Notes: generated from the sequence alone by a model not told the origin. Shown: positions 17,365-26,029, counted from the stretch's first letter. The stretch is 64,000 bases of DNA from an uncultured Veillonellaceae bacterium (GCA_900314825.1 OMWS01000004.1:56843-120842), one strand, 5' to 3'. A program made the numbers and translations.

Positions 17365-18114
17365 ATGGAGGTTCATTACTACAAGGAATTTTCCCGCAGC
17401 CTGAACCGGGAGATGGAATGGAAAACGTATGGCACGGGCGGCAAGATTTGTCTGGCCTTTCCCTCTCAAAATGGACATTTCTACGATTTTGAAAACTTCC
17501 ATATGACAGATACGGTAGCGCGCTGGATCGATGAGGAGAAATTGTTTCTTGTCTGTCCGGATAGCATTGATGAAGAGACGTGGTCGGACGAAGGTGGCGA
17601 TGCTAGATGGCGCATCGAGCGACAGGAGGCGTGGTATCACTATATCGTGGATGAATTGCTGCCGCGTATGCGCATGTTGGGGCATGCAGGAGAGCATGAC
17701 CTTGCCATGGTGACGGGATGCAGCATGGGCGCGGTCCATGCCGGCAATTTCTTTTTCCGCCGGCCGGATCTCTTCGATGCCATCATCGCACTCAGTGGTG
17801 TCTACAATGCAGCGTATTTCTTTCACGACTACAGCGATGAGCTCGTCTATGCCAATTCGCCGGCAGCGTTCCTGCCAAATTTGCCGGCCGATCATCCTTA
17901 TATGAAACTGTACGCCCAGAGTAAGATGTACTTCTGTGTCGGGCAGGGTGCGTGGGAAGACGATCTGCTTGCTGGCACGCGGGAACTCGACACGATCCTC
18001 TGCCAGAAAGGCATTCCAGCGGTCTTTGATTATTGGGGTTATGACGTCTGTCACGACTGGTGCTGGTGGCAGAAGCAGCTGCCGTATTTCATGGAAAAAG
18101 TTCTGGGGGCATAA
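17365..18114 (+). CDS. Esterase-family alpha/beta hydrolase
   Basis: A 249-residue cytoplasmic hydrolase without a signal peptide. The nucleophile elbow GCSMGAVHAGNFF (Gly-x-Ser-x-Gly, Ser near residue 120) and the C-terminal YDVCHDWCWWQKQLPYF, which supplies the catalytic His, match the putative esterase (esterase D/tributyrin-esterase) group. It lies 3 bases upstream of an ATP-grasp gene behind a consensus promoter, so the two products very probably act in one pathway, perhaps making and breaking an ester or amide. The substrate is unknown. Confidence 0.85.
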   Translation: MEVHYYKEFSRSLNREMEWKTYGTGGKICLAFPSQNGHFYDFENFHMTDTVARWIDEEKLFLVCPDSIDEETWSDEGGDARWRIERQEAWYHYIVDELLPRMRMLGHAGEHDLAMVTGCSMGAVHAGNFFFRRPDLFDAIIALSGVYNAAYFFHDYSDELVYANSPAAFLPNLPADHPYMKLYAQSKMYFCVGQGAWEDDLLAGTRELDTILCQKGIPAVFDYWGYDVCHDWCWWQKQLPYFMEKVLGA

Positions 18115-18117
18115 ATT

Positions 18118-19308
18118 ATGAACTTTGTTTTTATCTCGCCGCACTTCCCGAAAGATTTCTGGAACTTCTGCGACCGCCTTGCGAAAAATGGCGTGACGGT
18201 GCTCGGGATCGGCGACACGCCATATGATTCGCTCGATGAACGACTGAAGAACGCGCTGACCGAATATTATTTCGTGCAGGATCTTGGCGACTACGTTCAA
18301 GTCTTCCGCGCCGTCGCGTTCTTTTCCTTCAAATACGGGAAGGTTGATTGGATCGAGTCGAACAATGAGTTCTGGCTCGAGCAAGACGCGCGGCTGCGCA
18401 CGGACTTTCACGTAACGACGGGCGAGCAGGCGGCGGACATCGGGCGCATCAAGCACAAGTCTGCCATGAAAAAATATTATGCGCAAGCTGGCATCCCGAC
18501 TGCACGCTTGCACAAAATCACGACGATCGAAGCGGCACGGGAGTTCGTCGGCTGGGTCGGCTATCCGGTCATCGTGAAGCCGGATGTCGGCGTCGGCGCG
18601 ACGGACACGTACAAGCTCGTCTGCGATGACGACTTGCAGCGGTTCTTTGCGCAACTGCCGGAGGTGCCGTACGTCATGGAAGAATTCGTGACGGGCGACA
18701 TCTGTTCGTACGATGCCATCCTCGATTCGCATTCCGAGCCGCTCATGGAGTCCATGACCGTCTGGCCACCGTCCGTCATGGATATCGTGCTCCAGCATCT
18801 CGACCTTTCCTACTACACGGTGGACAAGGTGCCGGGGGCGCTCCGGCAGATGGGGCGCGCGACCGTGAAATCGTTCGGCGTGAAGAGCCGCTTTGTGCAC
18901 CTCGAATTCTTCCGCCTGACGAAAGCGAAGCCGGGGCTCGGCGAAATTGGAGATTTCGTCGGTCTTGAAGTCAATATGCGCCCGGCCGGCGGCTACACGC
19001 CCGACATGATGAACTACGCGCATGACACGGATGTCTATCAGATCTGGGCCGACATGGTGACGAAAGACCGCCGCGTGCTGCCGGACAGCGGCCAACACTG
19101 TTTTTGCGCCTACGCCAGCTGCCGCGATGAACATGCCTATGTGCATACGCATGAAGATATTCTCGCACGTTACGGGAACGCTCTTGTGATGTGCGAGCGC
19201 ATGCCGGACATGATGGCGCCGCAGATGGGCAATCAGATGTACACAGCGAAACTCAAAGACCAGGCAGCTGTGGACGCGTTCATCGAATACATACAAGCGC
19301 GGCGCTGA
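18118..19308 (+). CDS. ATP-grasp domain ligase of unknown substrate
   Basis: A 396-residue ATP-grasp protein related to carbamoyl-phosphate-synthase-like and D-Ala-D-Ala-type ligases. An N-terminal Rossmann-like preATP-grasp region (NFVFISPHFPKDFWNFCDRL) leads to IKHKSAMKKYYAQAGIPTARLH, the nucleotide segment YPVIVKPDVGVGATDTYK, VMEEFVTGDICSYDAI and the metal-binding GLEVNMRPAGGY. Such enzymes form an acyl-phosphate and couple it to an amine or other nucleophile. The start follows the esterase stop by 3 bases, indicating strict co-expression. No peptide-synthetase or transporter genes are adjacent to suggest the product. Confidence 0.87.
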   Translation: MNFVFISPHFPKDFWNFCDRLAKNGVTVLGIGDTPYDSLDERLKNALTEYYFVQDLGDYVQVFRAVAFFSFKYGKVDWIESNNEFWLEQDARLRTDFHVTTGEQAADIGRIKHKSAMKKYYAQAGIPTARLHKITTIEAAREFVGWVGYPVIVKPDVGVGATDTYKLVCDDDLQRFFAQLPEVPYVMEEFVTGDICSYDAILDSHSEPLMESMTVWPPSVMDIVLQHLDLSYYTVDKVPGALRQMGRATVKSFGVKSRFVHLEFFRLTKAKPGLGEIGDFVGLEVNMRPAGGYTPDMMNYAHDTDVYQIWADMVTKDRRVLPDSGQHCFCAYASCRDEHAYVHTHEDILARYGNALVMCERMPDMMAPQMGNQMYTAKLKDQAAVDAFIEYIQARR

Positions 19309-19394
19309 GTCTATGGGAAAAAGAGGGAAAAGAAGAGGTGCATGGCGAATCTTTCTTCTATGAATTGTGTATCGCAACAGAAGGGAGATTTTAC

Positions 19395-19544
19395 ATGAAA
19401 GTCTTATCATTAACGGGCCTCCGCATCCAAATGGCAAGACTCCCCGTTTTCCTTCAAAGCGAATTTGAAGGGAAACGGGAAAAACTATACTCAAGATTGA
19501 GCTGTTGCATAACTGCGATGGCTCGATTTTTTTTCTGTGATTGA
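19395..19544 (+). CDS. Possible small leader protein or small RNA locus
   Basis: In the 320-base gap before cobI there is a 49-codon frame beginning MKVLSLTGLRIQMARL, with a clear AAGGGAG ribosome site 8 bases before its ATG. Two hairpins lie inside the frame: a 16-bp stem (19443-19458 with 19464-19479, one G-U) and the terminator at 19499-19534. Coding through a terminator is odd, so the locus may be a small RNA or regulatory leader rather than a protein gene. Codon use is unlike neighbouring genes. Confidence 0.35.
   Translation: MKVLSLTGLRIQMARLPVFLQSEFEGKREKLYSRLSCCITAMARFFFCD
19499..19534 (+). terminator. Terminator upstream of the cobI promoter
   Basis: GAGCTGTTGCA pairs with TGCGATGGCTC (several G-U) around a 4-base loop, followed by GATTTTTTTT. 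It precedes the cobI promoter and probably ends transcripts from upstream. Confidence 0.7.
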
Positions 19545-19569
19545 CAGAGAAATTGTTCCGCTGTATGAT
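19541..19569 (+). promoter_or_regulatory. Promoter of the cobI-ABC importer operon
   Basis: TTGACA, 17-base spacer, TATGAT, 60 bases before the cobI start. No cobalamin riboswitch signature is visible in the short leader. Confidence 0.8.
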
Positions 19570-19628
19570 AGACAAAACGAATCCATGCGTTTAAGTTATC
19601 AAGTGAATGCAGAAACAGGGGGTACCAC

Positions 19629-20327
19629 ATGAGCGGGATTTTTTATGGCATCGGCGTCGGCCCGGGCGACCCGGAACTCTTGACGGTGAAGGCCATCCAT
19701 GCCATCGAGGCGGCGGACGTGCTGATCGCGCCGAAGACGGAAAAGAAAGACGGCAGCGTCGCACTGAACATCGCGAAGCCGTATTTGAAACCGGAAATCG
19801 AGATCGTCTATCAGGTCTTCCCGATGGTGAAAGGCTTTGCCGAGGATGATACAGCGTGGCAGGCGAACAAGGCGGAAATCCTCGCGCTCTTGGAACAAGG
19901 CAAAAACGTGGCGTTCCTGACACTCGGCGATCCGATGTTTTATAGTACGTACATTTATGTGTACCGCCTGCTTGAGAAGTCTGGCGTCGAAATCCGGACG
20001 ATTCCTGGCATCCCGGCCTTCGTCGGCATTGGAAGCCAAGTCGGCTATCCGATTGTCGAGGGAGACGACGTGCTCTCCGTGATTCCGGCGACAGCGCCCA
20101 TGGAGAAGATCGAGAAGGTCATGGCCGCGACAGATAACGTTGTCCTTATGAAGGTGTATAAGAATTCGGATGAAATCACGGAGCTCCTCGAAAAGCACAA
20201 TCTCGCGAAACAGGCCGTGCTCGTGAGCCGCGCAGGTCTCCCAGACGAGCGCATCATCCGCGACATCTCGGCGCACAAAGGCGAAAAGCTCAATTATCTC
20301 TCGACGATTCTCACGCGCAAAGATTAA
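19629..20327 (+). CDS. cobI: Precorrin-2 / cobalt-factor II C20-methyltransferase
   Basis: Methylates C20 of the corrin precursor with S-adenosylmethionine in cobalamin biosynthesis (CobI/CbiL). The 232-residue protein has the tetrapyrrole methylase start FYGIGVGPGDPELLTVKA, FLTLGDPMFYSTYIYV, TIPGIPAFVGIGS and the VLVSRAGLPDERI C-terminal segment. As first gene of an operon with a cobalamin/iron-chelate importer it suggests joint control of corrin synthesis and uptake of a corrinoid or cobalt complex. Anaerobes use the cobalt-early route, so cobalt-factor II is the likelier substrate. Confidence 0.9.
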   Translation: MSGIFYGIGVGPGDPELLTVKAIHAIEAADVLIAPKTEKKDGSVALNIAKPYLKPEIEIVYQVFPMVKGFAEDDTAWQANKAEILALLEQGKNVAFLTLGDPMFYSTYIYVYRLLEKSGVEIRTIPGIPAFVGIGSQVGYPIVEGDDVLSVIPATAPMEKIEKVMAATDNVVLMKVYKNSDEITELLEKHNLAKQAVLVSRAGLPDERIIRDISAHKGEKLNYLSTILTRKD

Positions 20328-20345
20328 GCAGGAGGTTTCTTCTCT

Positions 20346-21308
20346 ATGAAACGTTTGGTGCTCGGTTTCTTGATCGGTTGCCTGTTGCTCATTTTTGCAG
20401 GCTGCGGCGGCGCACCGCAGGGCGCATCGTCCTCGTCCGCAAGTTCGTCGGCTTCGAGTTCTTTTGCGACGATCAATGACGCTATGGGACGCACGGTCGT
20501 CCTGGATAAAAAGCCGGAACGCATCGTCGTGACATCGGCGTCGTTCCTCGAACCATTGCATGAAGTCGGCGGCGATGTCGTTGGCCGTCCGGATTCGAAG
20601 ACGCAGATGCCGGACTTCGCGAAGGACAAGGCGTCCGTCGGCAAGGTCTATCAGATCGACACGGAAAAAGTGCTGGCCTGCGAGCCGGACCTCGTCATCA
20701 TCAACAAGGGCATGAATGAAAAACTTGCCCCGACGCTTGAAGAAAGTGGCATCAAGACCATCGTCGTCGATATGAAGAGCTATGACGATGTCAAGAACAT
20801 GGTGGGCATCTTCGCGCAGGTCACGGGCGAAAAAGAAAAAGGCGAGGCGCTCGTGAAGTCGATGGATGAAAAGATTGCCACTGTCGTCGACAAGATGCCG
20901 AAGACCAAGCACCGCGTCGCGATCCTCCACAGCACGAACCAAGGACTCACGGTGCAGCTCGATGGCAGCATCGCGGGCTCCGTGACAAAGATGCTCGGCT
21001 GGGAGAATGTCGCAGCCAATGACACGCCGCTCGAAAAAAATCCGGATGCTGCGCCGTACAGCTTGGAGACGCTCGTGCAGCAGAATCCGGAGATCATCTT
21101 TGTGACGAGCATGGGCAAGATCGAGGAGATCAAGTCCTCGATGGAGCAGACGATTGCGGATAATCCCGCGTGGCAGACGATTCCTGCCATCCAACAGAAG
21201 AAGCTCTTTTATCTCCCGCAAGACCTGTTCCTCTTGAGCCCGGGCATCCATTACCCGGAAGCCGTGGAGACGATGGCGAAGCTCGTTGATCCCGAGGCTT
21301 TTAAATGA
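20346..21308 (+). CDS. ABC transporter substrate-binding lipoprotein (corrinoid/iron-chelate type)
   Basis: A periplasmic-binding-protein type III lipoprotein of 320 residues. The N-terminus has a membrane stretch (LVLGFLIGCLLLIFAGC) with a lipidation Cys at residue 20, then a Ser/Ala-rich linker (residues 26-42). The binding domain has DAMGRTVVLDKKPERIV, CEPDLVIINKG, and late QNPEIIFVTSMG and LLSPGIHYPEAVE segments typical of BtuF/FepB-like proteins. It precedes a FecCD permease and ATPase. Adjacent cobI favours a corrinoid or cobalt chelate; haem or siderophore remain possible. Confidence 0.88.
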   Translation: MKRLVLGFLIGCLLLIFAGCGGAPQGASSSSASSSASSSFATINDAMGRTVVLDKKPERIVVTSASFLEPLHEVGGDVVGRPDSKTQMPDFAKDKASVGKVYQIDTEKVLACEPDLVIINKGMNEKLAPTLEESGIKTIVVDMKSYDDVKNMVGIFAQVTGEKEKGEALVKSMDEKIATVVDKMPKTKHRVAILHSTNQGLTVQLDGSIAGSVTKMLGWENVAANDTPLEKNPDAAPYSLETLVQQNPEIIFVTSMGKIEEIKSSMEQTIADNPAWQTIPAIQQKKLFYLPQDLFLLSPGIHYPEAVETMAKLVDPEAFK

Positions 21309-22291
21309 GGCGGGGCATCCCGCATGGACGGCAAGTGCTGCTCTTGACGGCATTTGCCGTCTTGGTGTGTCTTGCCGTCGTGTTTTCCATCATGAAGGGC
21401 TCGGTCGAGATTCCCTTGGAGGAAATTCTCGGCGCGCTGAACGGGCAGACGGGTACGCATGCGCAGATTCTCATGAACATCCGCCTGCCGCGTACGATCG
21501 TCGCGCTGCTCGTCGGTGTGAATCTGGCGCTCTCTGGCGCGATCCTCCAAGCCGTCATGAAAAATCCGCTCGCGGATCCGCACATCATCGGTATTTCGTC
21601 CGGCGCGGGGCTTGCCGGTATCCTCGTCATGTTGCTTCTGCCGGAATATGGCGCACTCGTGACGCCGGCCGCGTTCCTCGGAGCCCTTGGCGCGGCGGTG
21701 CTCATCTACATCCTCGCATGGAAAAATGGCATCCGTCCCGTGCGCATCATCCTCGCGGGCGTTGCGGTCTCGGCGTTCCTCGGCGCAGGCATTTCGGCGC
21801 TCATGATCATCTACAGCGACCGCGTGCACAGCGCGCTCCTCTTCATGGTCGGAGGCCTCTCGGCGCGCAGCTGGCCGCACGTCGCCATGCTCTGGCCGTA
21901 TGCGCTCGTCGGCGCGTGCCTCGCATTCCTCGGCGCGCGTCATCTCAATATCTTGCAGCTCGGTGACGAGATGGCGCGCGGGCTGGGCCTGCGCGTCGAG
22001 CTCACGCGCATCGTCATGACGGCGATCGCAGCGCTGCTCGCGGCGAGCTCCGTCTCCGTCGTCGGCCTCTTGGGGTTCGTCGGCCTCATCGTGCCGCACG
22101 CGGCGCGGCTCATGCTCGGCACGGATTACCGATTCCTCCTGCCTGGCGCGGCGCTCCTCGGCGCGGCCGTGCTGACGGCGAGTGATACCGTCGCGCGCGT
22201 GGCGTTTGCGCCCGTCGAGCTCCCCGTCGGCATCCTCATGGCCGCGCTCGGCGCGCCGTTCTTCCTGTTTTTGCTCAGAAGGGAGCTGTGA
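21305..22291 (+). CDS. FecCD-family ABC permease
   Basis: Inner-membrane permease of 328 residues with about ten hydrophobic segments. Family features include RLPRTIVALLVGVNLALSGAILQ, NPLADPHIIGISSGAGL and the cytoplasmic loop GLGLRVELTRIV before VGLLGFVGLIVPHAARL. It overlaps the binding-protein gene (ATGA) and is followed 3 bases later by its ATPase. Together they form a BtuCDF/FhuBCD-type importer. Substrate inferred from cobI context as corrinoid or cobalt chelate. Confidence 0.9.
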   Translation: MRRGIPHGRQVLLLTAFAVLVCLAVVFSIMKGSVEIPLEEILGALNGQTGTHAQILMNIRLPRTIVALLVGVNLALSGAILQAVMKNPLADPHIIGISSGAGLAGILVMLLLPEYGALVTPAAFLGALGAAVLIYILAWKNGIRPVRIILAGVAVSAFLGAGISALMIIYSDRVHSALLFMVGGLSARSWPHVAMLWPYALVGACLAFLGARHLNILQLGDEMARGLGLRVELTRIVMTAIAALLAASSVSVVGLLGFVGLIVPHAARLMLGTDYRFLLPGAALLGAAVLTASDTVARVAFAPVELPVGILMAALGAPFFLFLLRREL

Positions 22292-22294
22292 GGC

Positions 22295-23083
22295 ATGGAA
22301 CTTTCTGTCAAAGACATCACGGTCGCCATCGAAAAGAAAATCATTTTGCAGCACGTCAGCCTCACGTTCCCCGCAGGTAAGCGCACGGCCATCATTGGCC
22401 CGAATGGCGCAGGCAAATCGACACTTTTAAAGACGATTTCCGGTGCGATGAAACCGCGCGAAGGACAGGTGTTGCTCGATGGCGAAGACGTGCGCCAGAT
22501 GAAGCACAAGCTGCTCGCGCGCAAGCTCGCGATCTTGCCGCAGGGCATGACCGCACCGCCGGACACGACGGTCGAGCAGCTTGTCGACTATGGCCGCTTC
22601 CCATATCGCGGCCTCTTGGGCGCGGAGGATGCGAAGGCCGACCGCGAGGCCGTCGCTTGGGCAATGGAGGCGACGCATCTCGCGCCATTTCGCACGCAGC
22701 AGGTCATGACGCTCTCGGGAGGCGAGCGGCAGCGCGCGTTCCTCGCCATGGCGCTTGCGCAGCAGCCGGAGATCTTGCTGCTCGACGAGCCGACGACGTA
22801 TCTCGACATCGCGCACCAGCTCGAGGTCATGAACATCATCACGGAAATCAATCGCAAATACAAAATGACCATCATCATGGTGCTGCACGACATCAACCAC
22901 GCGCTCCAGTATGCGGATGAGATCGTCGTCATCAAAGACCACGGCATTTACGGGCAAGGCTCGCCGAAGAACCTCATGACGGTGAAGACCGTCGCAGAAG
23001 TTTATGGCGTGCGCGCGGATTTTTTCACGAACAGCCAGGGCGTAACCGTACTCTCGCCCATCGAATTGGTACGTCCTCGTTGA
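22295..23083 (+). CDS. ABC transporter ATP-binding protein (BtuD/FecE type)
   Basis: A 262-residue ATPase energising the preceding permease. Walker A GPNGAGKST, Q-loop ILPQGMTAPP, signature LSGGERQRAFLAMAL, Walker B ILLLDEPTTYLD and the switch His in VLHDINHAL are all intact. The C-terminal part after residue 215 is short, as in FecE/BtuD proteins. A small membrane-protein frame begins at its stop codon. Confidence 0.93.
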   Translation: MELSVKDITVAIEKKIILQHVSLTFPAGKRTAIIGPNGAGKSTLLKTISGAMKPREGQVLLDGEDVRQMKHKLLARKLAILPQGMTAPPDTTVEQLVDYGRFPYRGLLGAEDAKADREAVAWAMEATHLAPFRTQQVMTLSGGERQRAFLAMALAQQPEILLLDEPTTYLDIAHQLEVMNIITEINRKYKMTIIMVLHDINHALQYADEIVVIKDHGIYGQGSPKNLMTVKTVAEVYGVRADFFTNSQGVTVLSPIELVRPR

Positions 23084-23109
23084 CGTGCCGATTTTTTGAT
23101 TGCGAGCGT

Positions 23110-23358
23110 ATGCTGTTCTTGAAGAGCGCGATGCACGCATGCGTTTCCGGGTTCTGCTTCGAGATGCTACGCGATCCTGCGAAGAGCCGAGCAGCGCTGT
23201 TGAATTTAGGCTTGCGGATGTTCATCGGCAGCTCGCCGCATTACTGGGAGAGCATCGAAAAGCTCACAGCGCTCGCCCTCGGCTTTTTCCTCATCGGCGG
23301 ATTGCTGTATCATCGGCGCTTGAAAAAGAGTCGTGTTATCGTCCATCAAACGTGCTAA
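23110..23358 (+). CDS. Small predicted membrane protein of unknown function
   Basis: An 82-residue frame starting MLFLKSAMHACVSG; an in-frame TTG at 23080 overlapping the ATPase stop would add ten residues. It has one hydrophobic helix near the C-terminus (LTALALGFFLIGGLLY) followed by basic residues (HRRLKKSR), suggesting N-out/C-in insertion. Codons are moderately gene-like. It may be a fifth gene of the importer operon, but no homologue is recognised and the ribosome site is weak. Confidence 0.45.
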   Translation: MLFLKSAMHACVSGFCFEMLRDPAKSRAALLNLGLRMFIGSSPHYWESIEKLTALALGFFLIGGLLYHRRLKKSRVIVHQTC

Positions 23359-23392
23359 AATAAAGATGATAACAAAACGGGGAGGTATCATC

Positions 23393-23602
23393 ATGAAGAG
23401 CATTTTGATCAAGGATACGACGCGCGAGGAACGGGCGGAGATTGTGCGGAAATCCATCACGTGCGGCAATGGCTGCGAGAATTGCGACGGCTGCGCGCTC
23501 GGCGCGGGGGATGTGCTCGAGATGTATCAGCCATACATCGACGGTGAAAAGGAAATCCGCGAGTGCAATTTGGCATATCGTACGCGGTACAGCATTCATT
23601 GA
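23393..23602 (+). CDS. Small conserved cysteine-rich protein
   Basis: A 69-residue protein starting MKSILIKDTTREERAEIV with a cysteine cluster CGNGCENCDGC in the middle and RYSIH at the end. A GGGGAGG ribosome site lies 6 bases before the ATG. Proteins of this pattern (IKDTTREER start, CxxxCxxCxxC centre) recur in anaerobic Firmicutes; their function is not established. The cysteines could bind a metal or Fe-S cluster. It is followed by a strong terminator and then the feo locus. Confidence 0.75.
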   Translation: MKSILIKDTTREERAEIVRKSITCGNGCENCDGCALGAGDVLEMYQPYIDGEKEIRECNLAYRTRYSIH

Positions 23603-23620
23603 AATTTTTGTGTTTGGATG

Positions 23621-23665
23621 AAATCGCCACGTGGCAAGATTCGTGTTTGCCGCATGGCGATTTTT
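23621..23665 (+). terminator. Terminator between the Cys-rich gene and feoA
   Basis: AAATCGCCA pairs with TGGCGATTT, with an inner TGGCAA/TTTGCC stem, followed by TTTTT. Confidence 0.85.
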
Positions 23666-23714
23666 CTTGTTTCTATGGGAAAGTAATCGTTTCAAAAAAT
23701 GCAAATGAAAACTA

Positions 23715-23780
23715 TTGACAACTGTGATTGATATGAGTTATCATCAAGTGCGTAGAAAAGCTATCATTATCATCATTATT
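23715..23780 (+). promoter_or_regulatory. feoA promoter and Fur-box-like operator
   Basis: TTGACA (23715-23720) lies 17 bases from TTATCA (23738-23743). Just downstream, CTATCATTATCATCATTATT (23761-23780) contains three ATCATT-type hexamers, the reverse complement of the GATAAT units that make up Fur boxes. Iron repression through Fur is inferred. Confidence 0.5.
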
Positions 23781-23798
23781 CGAGGAGGCATGATTTTT

Positions 23799-24023
23799 AT
23801 GACACTGAAAGACGGCAAGACGGGCATGGAGCTCAAGATCGCAGAGATCGGCGACTCCACGCTCAAGGAACGTCTCATGACGATGGGGCTCATCCCGGGC
23901 ACGAAAGTCCAGGTCCTGCGCTCGGCGCCGCTCGGCGATCCCATCGCCATCCGCGTGCGCTCGTACAATCTCGCGCTGCGCAAAGCAGATGCAGAGCACA
24001 TTACCGTGGAACAAGTTGGTTAA
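23799..24023 (+). CDS. feoA: Ferrous iron transport protein A
   Basis: A 74-residue SH3-like protein that assists FeoB. It contains LKIAEIGDSTLKERLMTMGLIPGTKVQVL and DPIAIRVRSYNLALRKADAEHI, the FeoA domain signature. ATG 23799 is used because GAGGAGG lies 10 bases upstream; ATG 23790 is too close to that site. feoB follows after 96 bases. The upstream region carries a Fur-like sequence. Confidence 0.93.
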   Translation: MTLKDGKTGMELKIAEIGDSTLKERLMTMGLIPGTKVQVLRSAPLGDPIAIRVRSYNLALRKADAEHITVEQVG

Positions 24024-24119
24024 TCAAGGACTCTACAGAAAAAAACGGTTGAAAGCACCAAGGCCTGACGGAAAGCGTTTCATATTCCTGATGGCAGCGA
24101 AAGGAGACGGGTTTCACCC

Positions 24120-26029
24120 ATGTCAACATTAGCAGTCGCACTCACCGGCAATCCGAATACCGGCAAGTCAACGATCTTCAACGAACTCACGGGCGCGCGC
24201 CAGAAAATTGGTAACTGGCCGGGCGTCACGGTCGATAAAAAGGTCGGCTACACGCGCTACAAGGATCGCGCGATTTCCGTCGTCGACCTCCCGGGCACGT
24301 ACAGCGTCAATGCGCGCAGCCCGGAAGAGAAGATCGTCATCGATTACCTCATGAACACGAAGCTCGACCTCGTCGTCGACTCGTCGTCGACGTCGTCGAC
24401 AGCTCGAACATCGAGCGCAACCTGTACCTCACGGTGCAGCTGCTCGAAAAGGGCATTCCTTTGCTCATCGACCTCAACATGCAGGACGATGCGAAACGCC
24501 GCGGCGTGCACATCGATACGAAGAAGCTCGAAGAAGCCTTCGGTATGCCGTGCGTCGAGACGGTCGGCCGTAACAAGAAGAGCACGCGTCACCTCCTCGA
24601 TGTCTTTACGTCGACGGTCATGGAAAACTACCAGCCGAGCGAGCTCGTGCGGCAGCATATCGTGAAAGTCGAAGAGATCGAGCAGAGCAACAAGAGCGAA
24701 GCCGAAAAGCTTGAAGCCATCAGCGAGGCGCGCTATGCACTCATCGATACCGTCATGGCGCAGGCCGTCGACATGGGCAATCTCGGCCAGTCGCGCTCGG
24801 AAAAAATCGACCATTACCTCGCGAACGGCGTGCTCGCGCTGCCGATTTTCCTCTGCATTCTTTACGCGGTCTTCCAGATCACGTTCACATGGATCGGCCA
24901 GCCGATTGCGGATGCGCTCGACGAACTCATCAATGAAGATTTCCTCGGCTTCATGACGGATACGCTGACGGAAGCGGGTGTCGCGGATTGGATGGTCTCG
25001 CTCGTCTGCGACGGCATCATCGCCGGCGTCGGCGCGGTGCTGACGTTCGTCCCGCTCATTTTCGTCCTGTTCTTCTGCCTGTCGTTCCTCGATGGCACGG
25101 GCTACATGGCGCGCATCGCGTTTATCATGGATCCGATCATGCGTCGCTGCGGCCTGACGGGCAAAGGCCTTATGCCTCTCATGATGGGCTTTGGCTGCGG
25201 CGTGCCGGCCATCATGGGCGCGCGTGCGCTCGACTCGGAGAAAGACCGTATGGTCTCGATCCTCATCACGCCGTTCCTCACGTGCGGCGCGAAGCTGCCG
25301 ATCATGGCGCTCTTCGCCGCAATGTTCTTCCCCGATAATGCAGCGAATGTCGTGTTCGCGATGTACATCATTGGCGTCGTCATGGCGATCGTCGTGGCCA
25401 AAGGCCTCGGCGCGACGATGTTCAAAGACAAAGGCTCGACATTCCTCCTCGAACTCCCGCCGTATCGCATGCCGGACATGAAGTCCGTGCTGCTTGAGAC
25501 GTGGGACAAGGGCAAAGGCTACCTCGTCAAAGCTGGTACGATCATCTTTGCCGCGTCCGTCCTCCTCTGGGTCCTGTCGAACTACAACTTCAGCGGTCCG
25601 TGCGACATCGAAGATTCCATTCTCGCGACGCTCGGCAGCTGGATGTCCACGCTGTTTGCGTTCCACGGCTTTGCGACGTGGGAAGCCGGCGCTGCCGTCC
25701 TCTCCGGCATCATGGCGAAGGAAACGGTCGTTGCGACGATCGGCATCCTCTACGGTGTCGCCGATGTCTCGACGGAAGCGGAAGATGCCATCGACACGGC
25801 GACGCAGATGCTCGGCACGGATATGTCGACGGCGTTCACGACGATGTCGGCGCTCGCCTTCATGGTCTTCTCGCAGCTCTACACGCCGTGCGTCACGGCG
25901 CTCGGCACGATCAAGAAAGAAGCCGGCGGTTGGAAGTGGATGGCGTTCTCGGCTGTCTATATGTTCGTCATCGCCTGGCTCGTGTCGCTGCTCGTCTACC
26001 AGGGCGGCCGCTTGCTTGGCTTCGAATGA
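24120..26029 (+). pseudogene. feoB: Ferrous iron transporter FeoB, frameshifted by an 11-bp tandem duplication
   Basis: FeoB is the membrane GTPase that imports Fe2+. The first frame (24120-24665) encodes the G domain: G1 GNPNTGKST, NWPGVTVDKK, G3 DLPGTY. At 24370-24391 the 11-mer TCGTCGTCGAC occurs twice in tandem; the second copy shifts the frame, and the rest (NIERNLYLTVQLLEKG onward, membrane core to 26029) continues in another frame. Removing exactly one copy restores a 632-residue FeoB. The core looks intact, including Gate motifs GFGCGVPAIMGAR and LTCGAKLPIM. It may be a true null, a slippage-switchable gene, or a sequencing error. An internal ATG at 24434 could give a core lacking part of the G domain. 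Confidence 0.9.
24370..24391 (+). repeat. 11-bp tandem duplication in feoB
   Basis: TCGTCGTCGAC at 24370-24380 and 24381-24391, followed by a further 9-base GTCGTCGAC. It lies in the segment encoding the end of beta-4 of the G domain. Confidence 0.95.

Noticed and set aside
17191..19575. A 794-codon open frame on the minus strand
   Set aside because: It runs antisense to the esterase and ATP-grasp genes and through their promoter and terminator. Its composition (His/Arg-rich) is what the complement of GC-ending codons produces.
19541..19629. Cobalamin riboswitch before the cobI operon
   Set aside because: The promoter-to-start distance is only about 60 bases and none of the conserved cobalamin-aptamer blocks is present.
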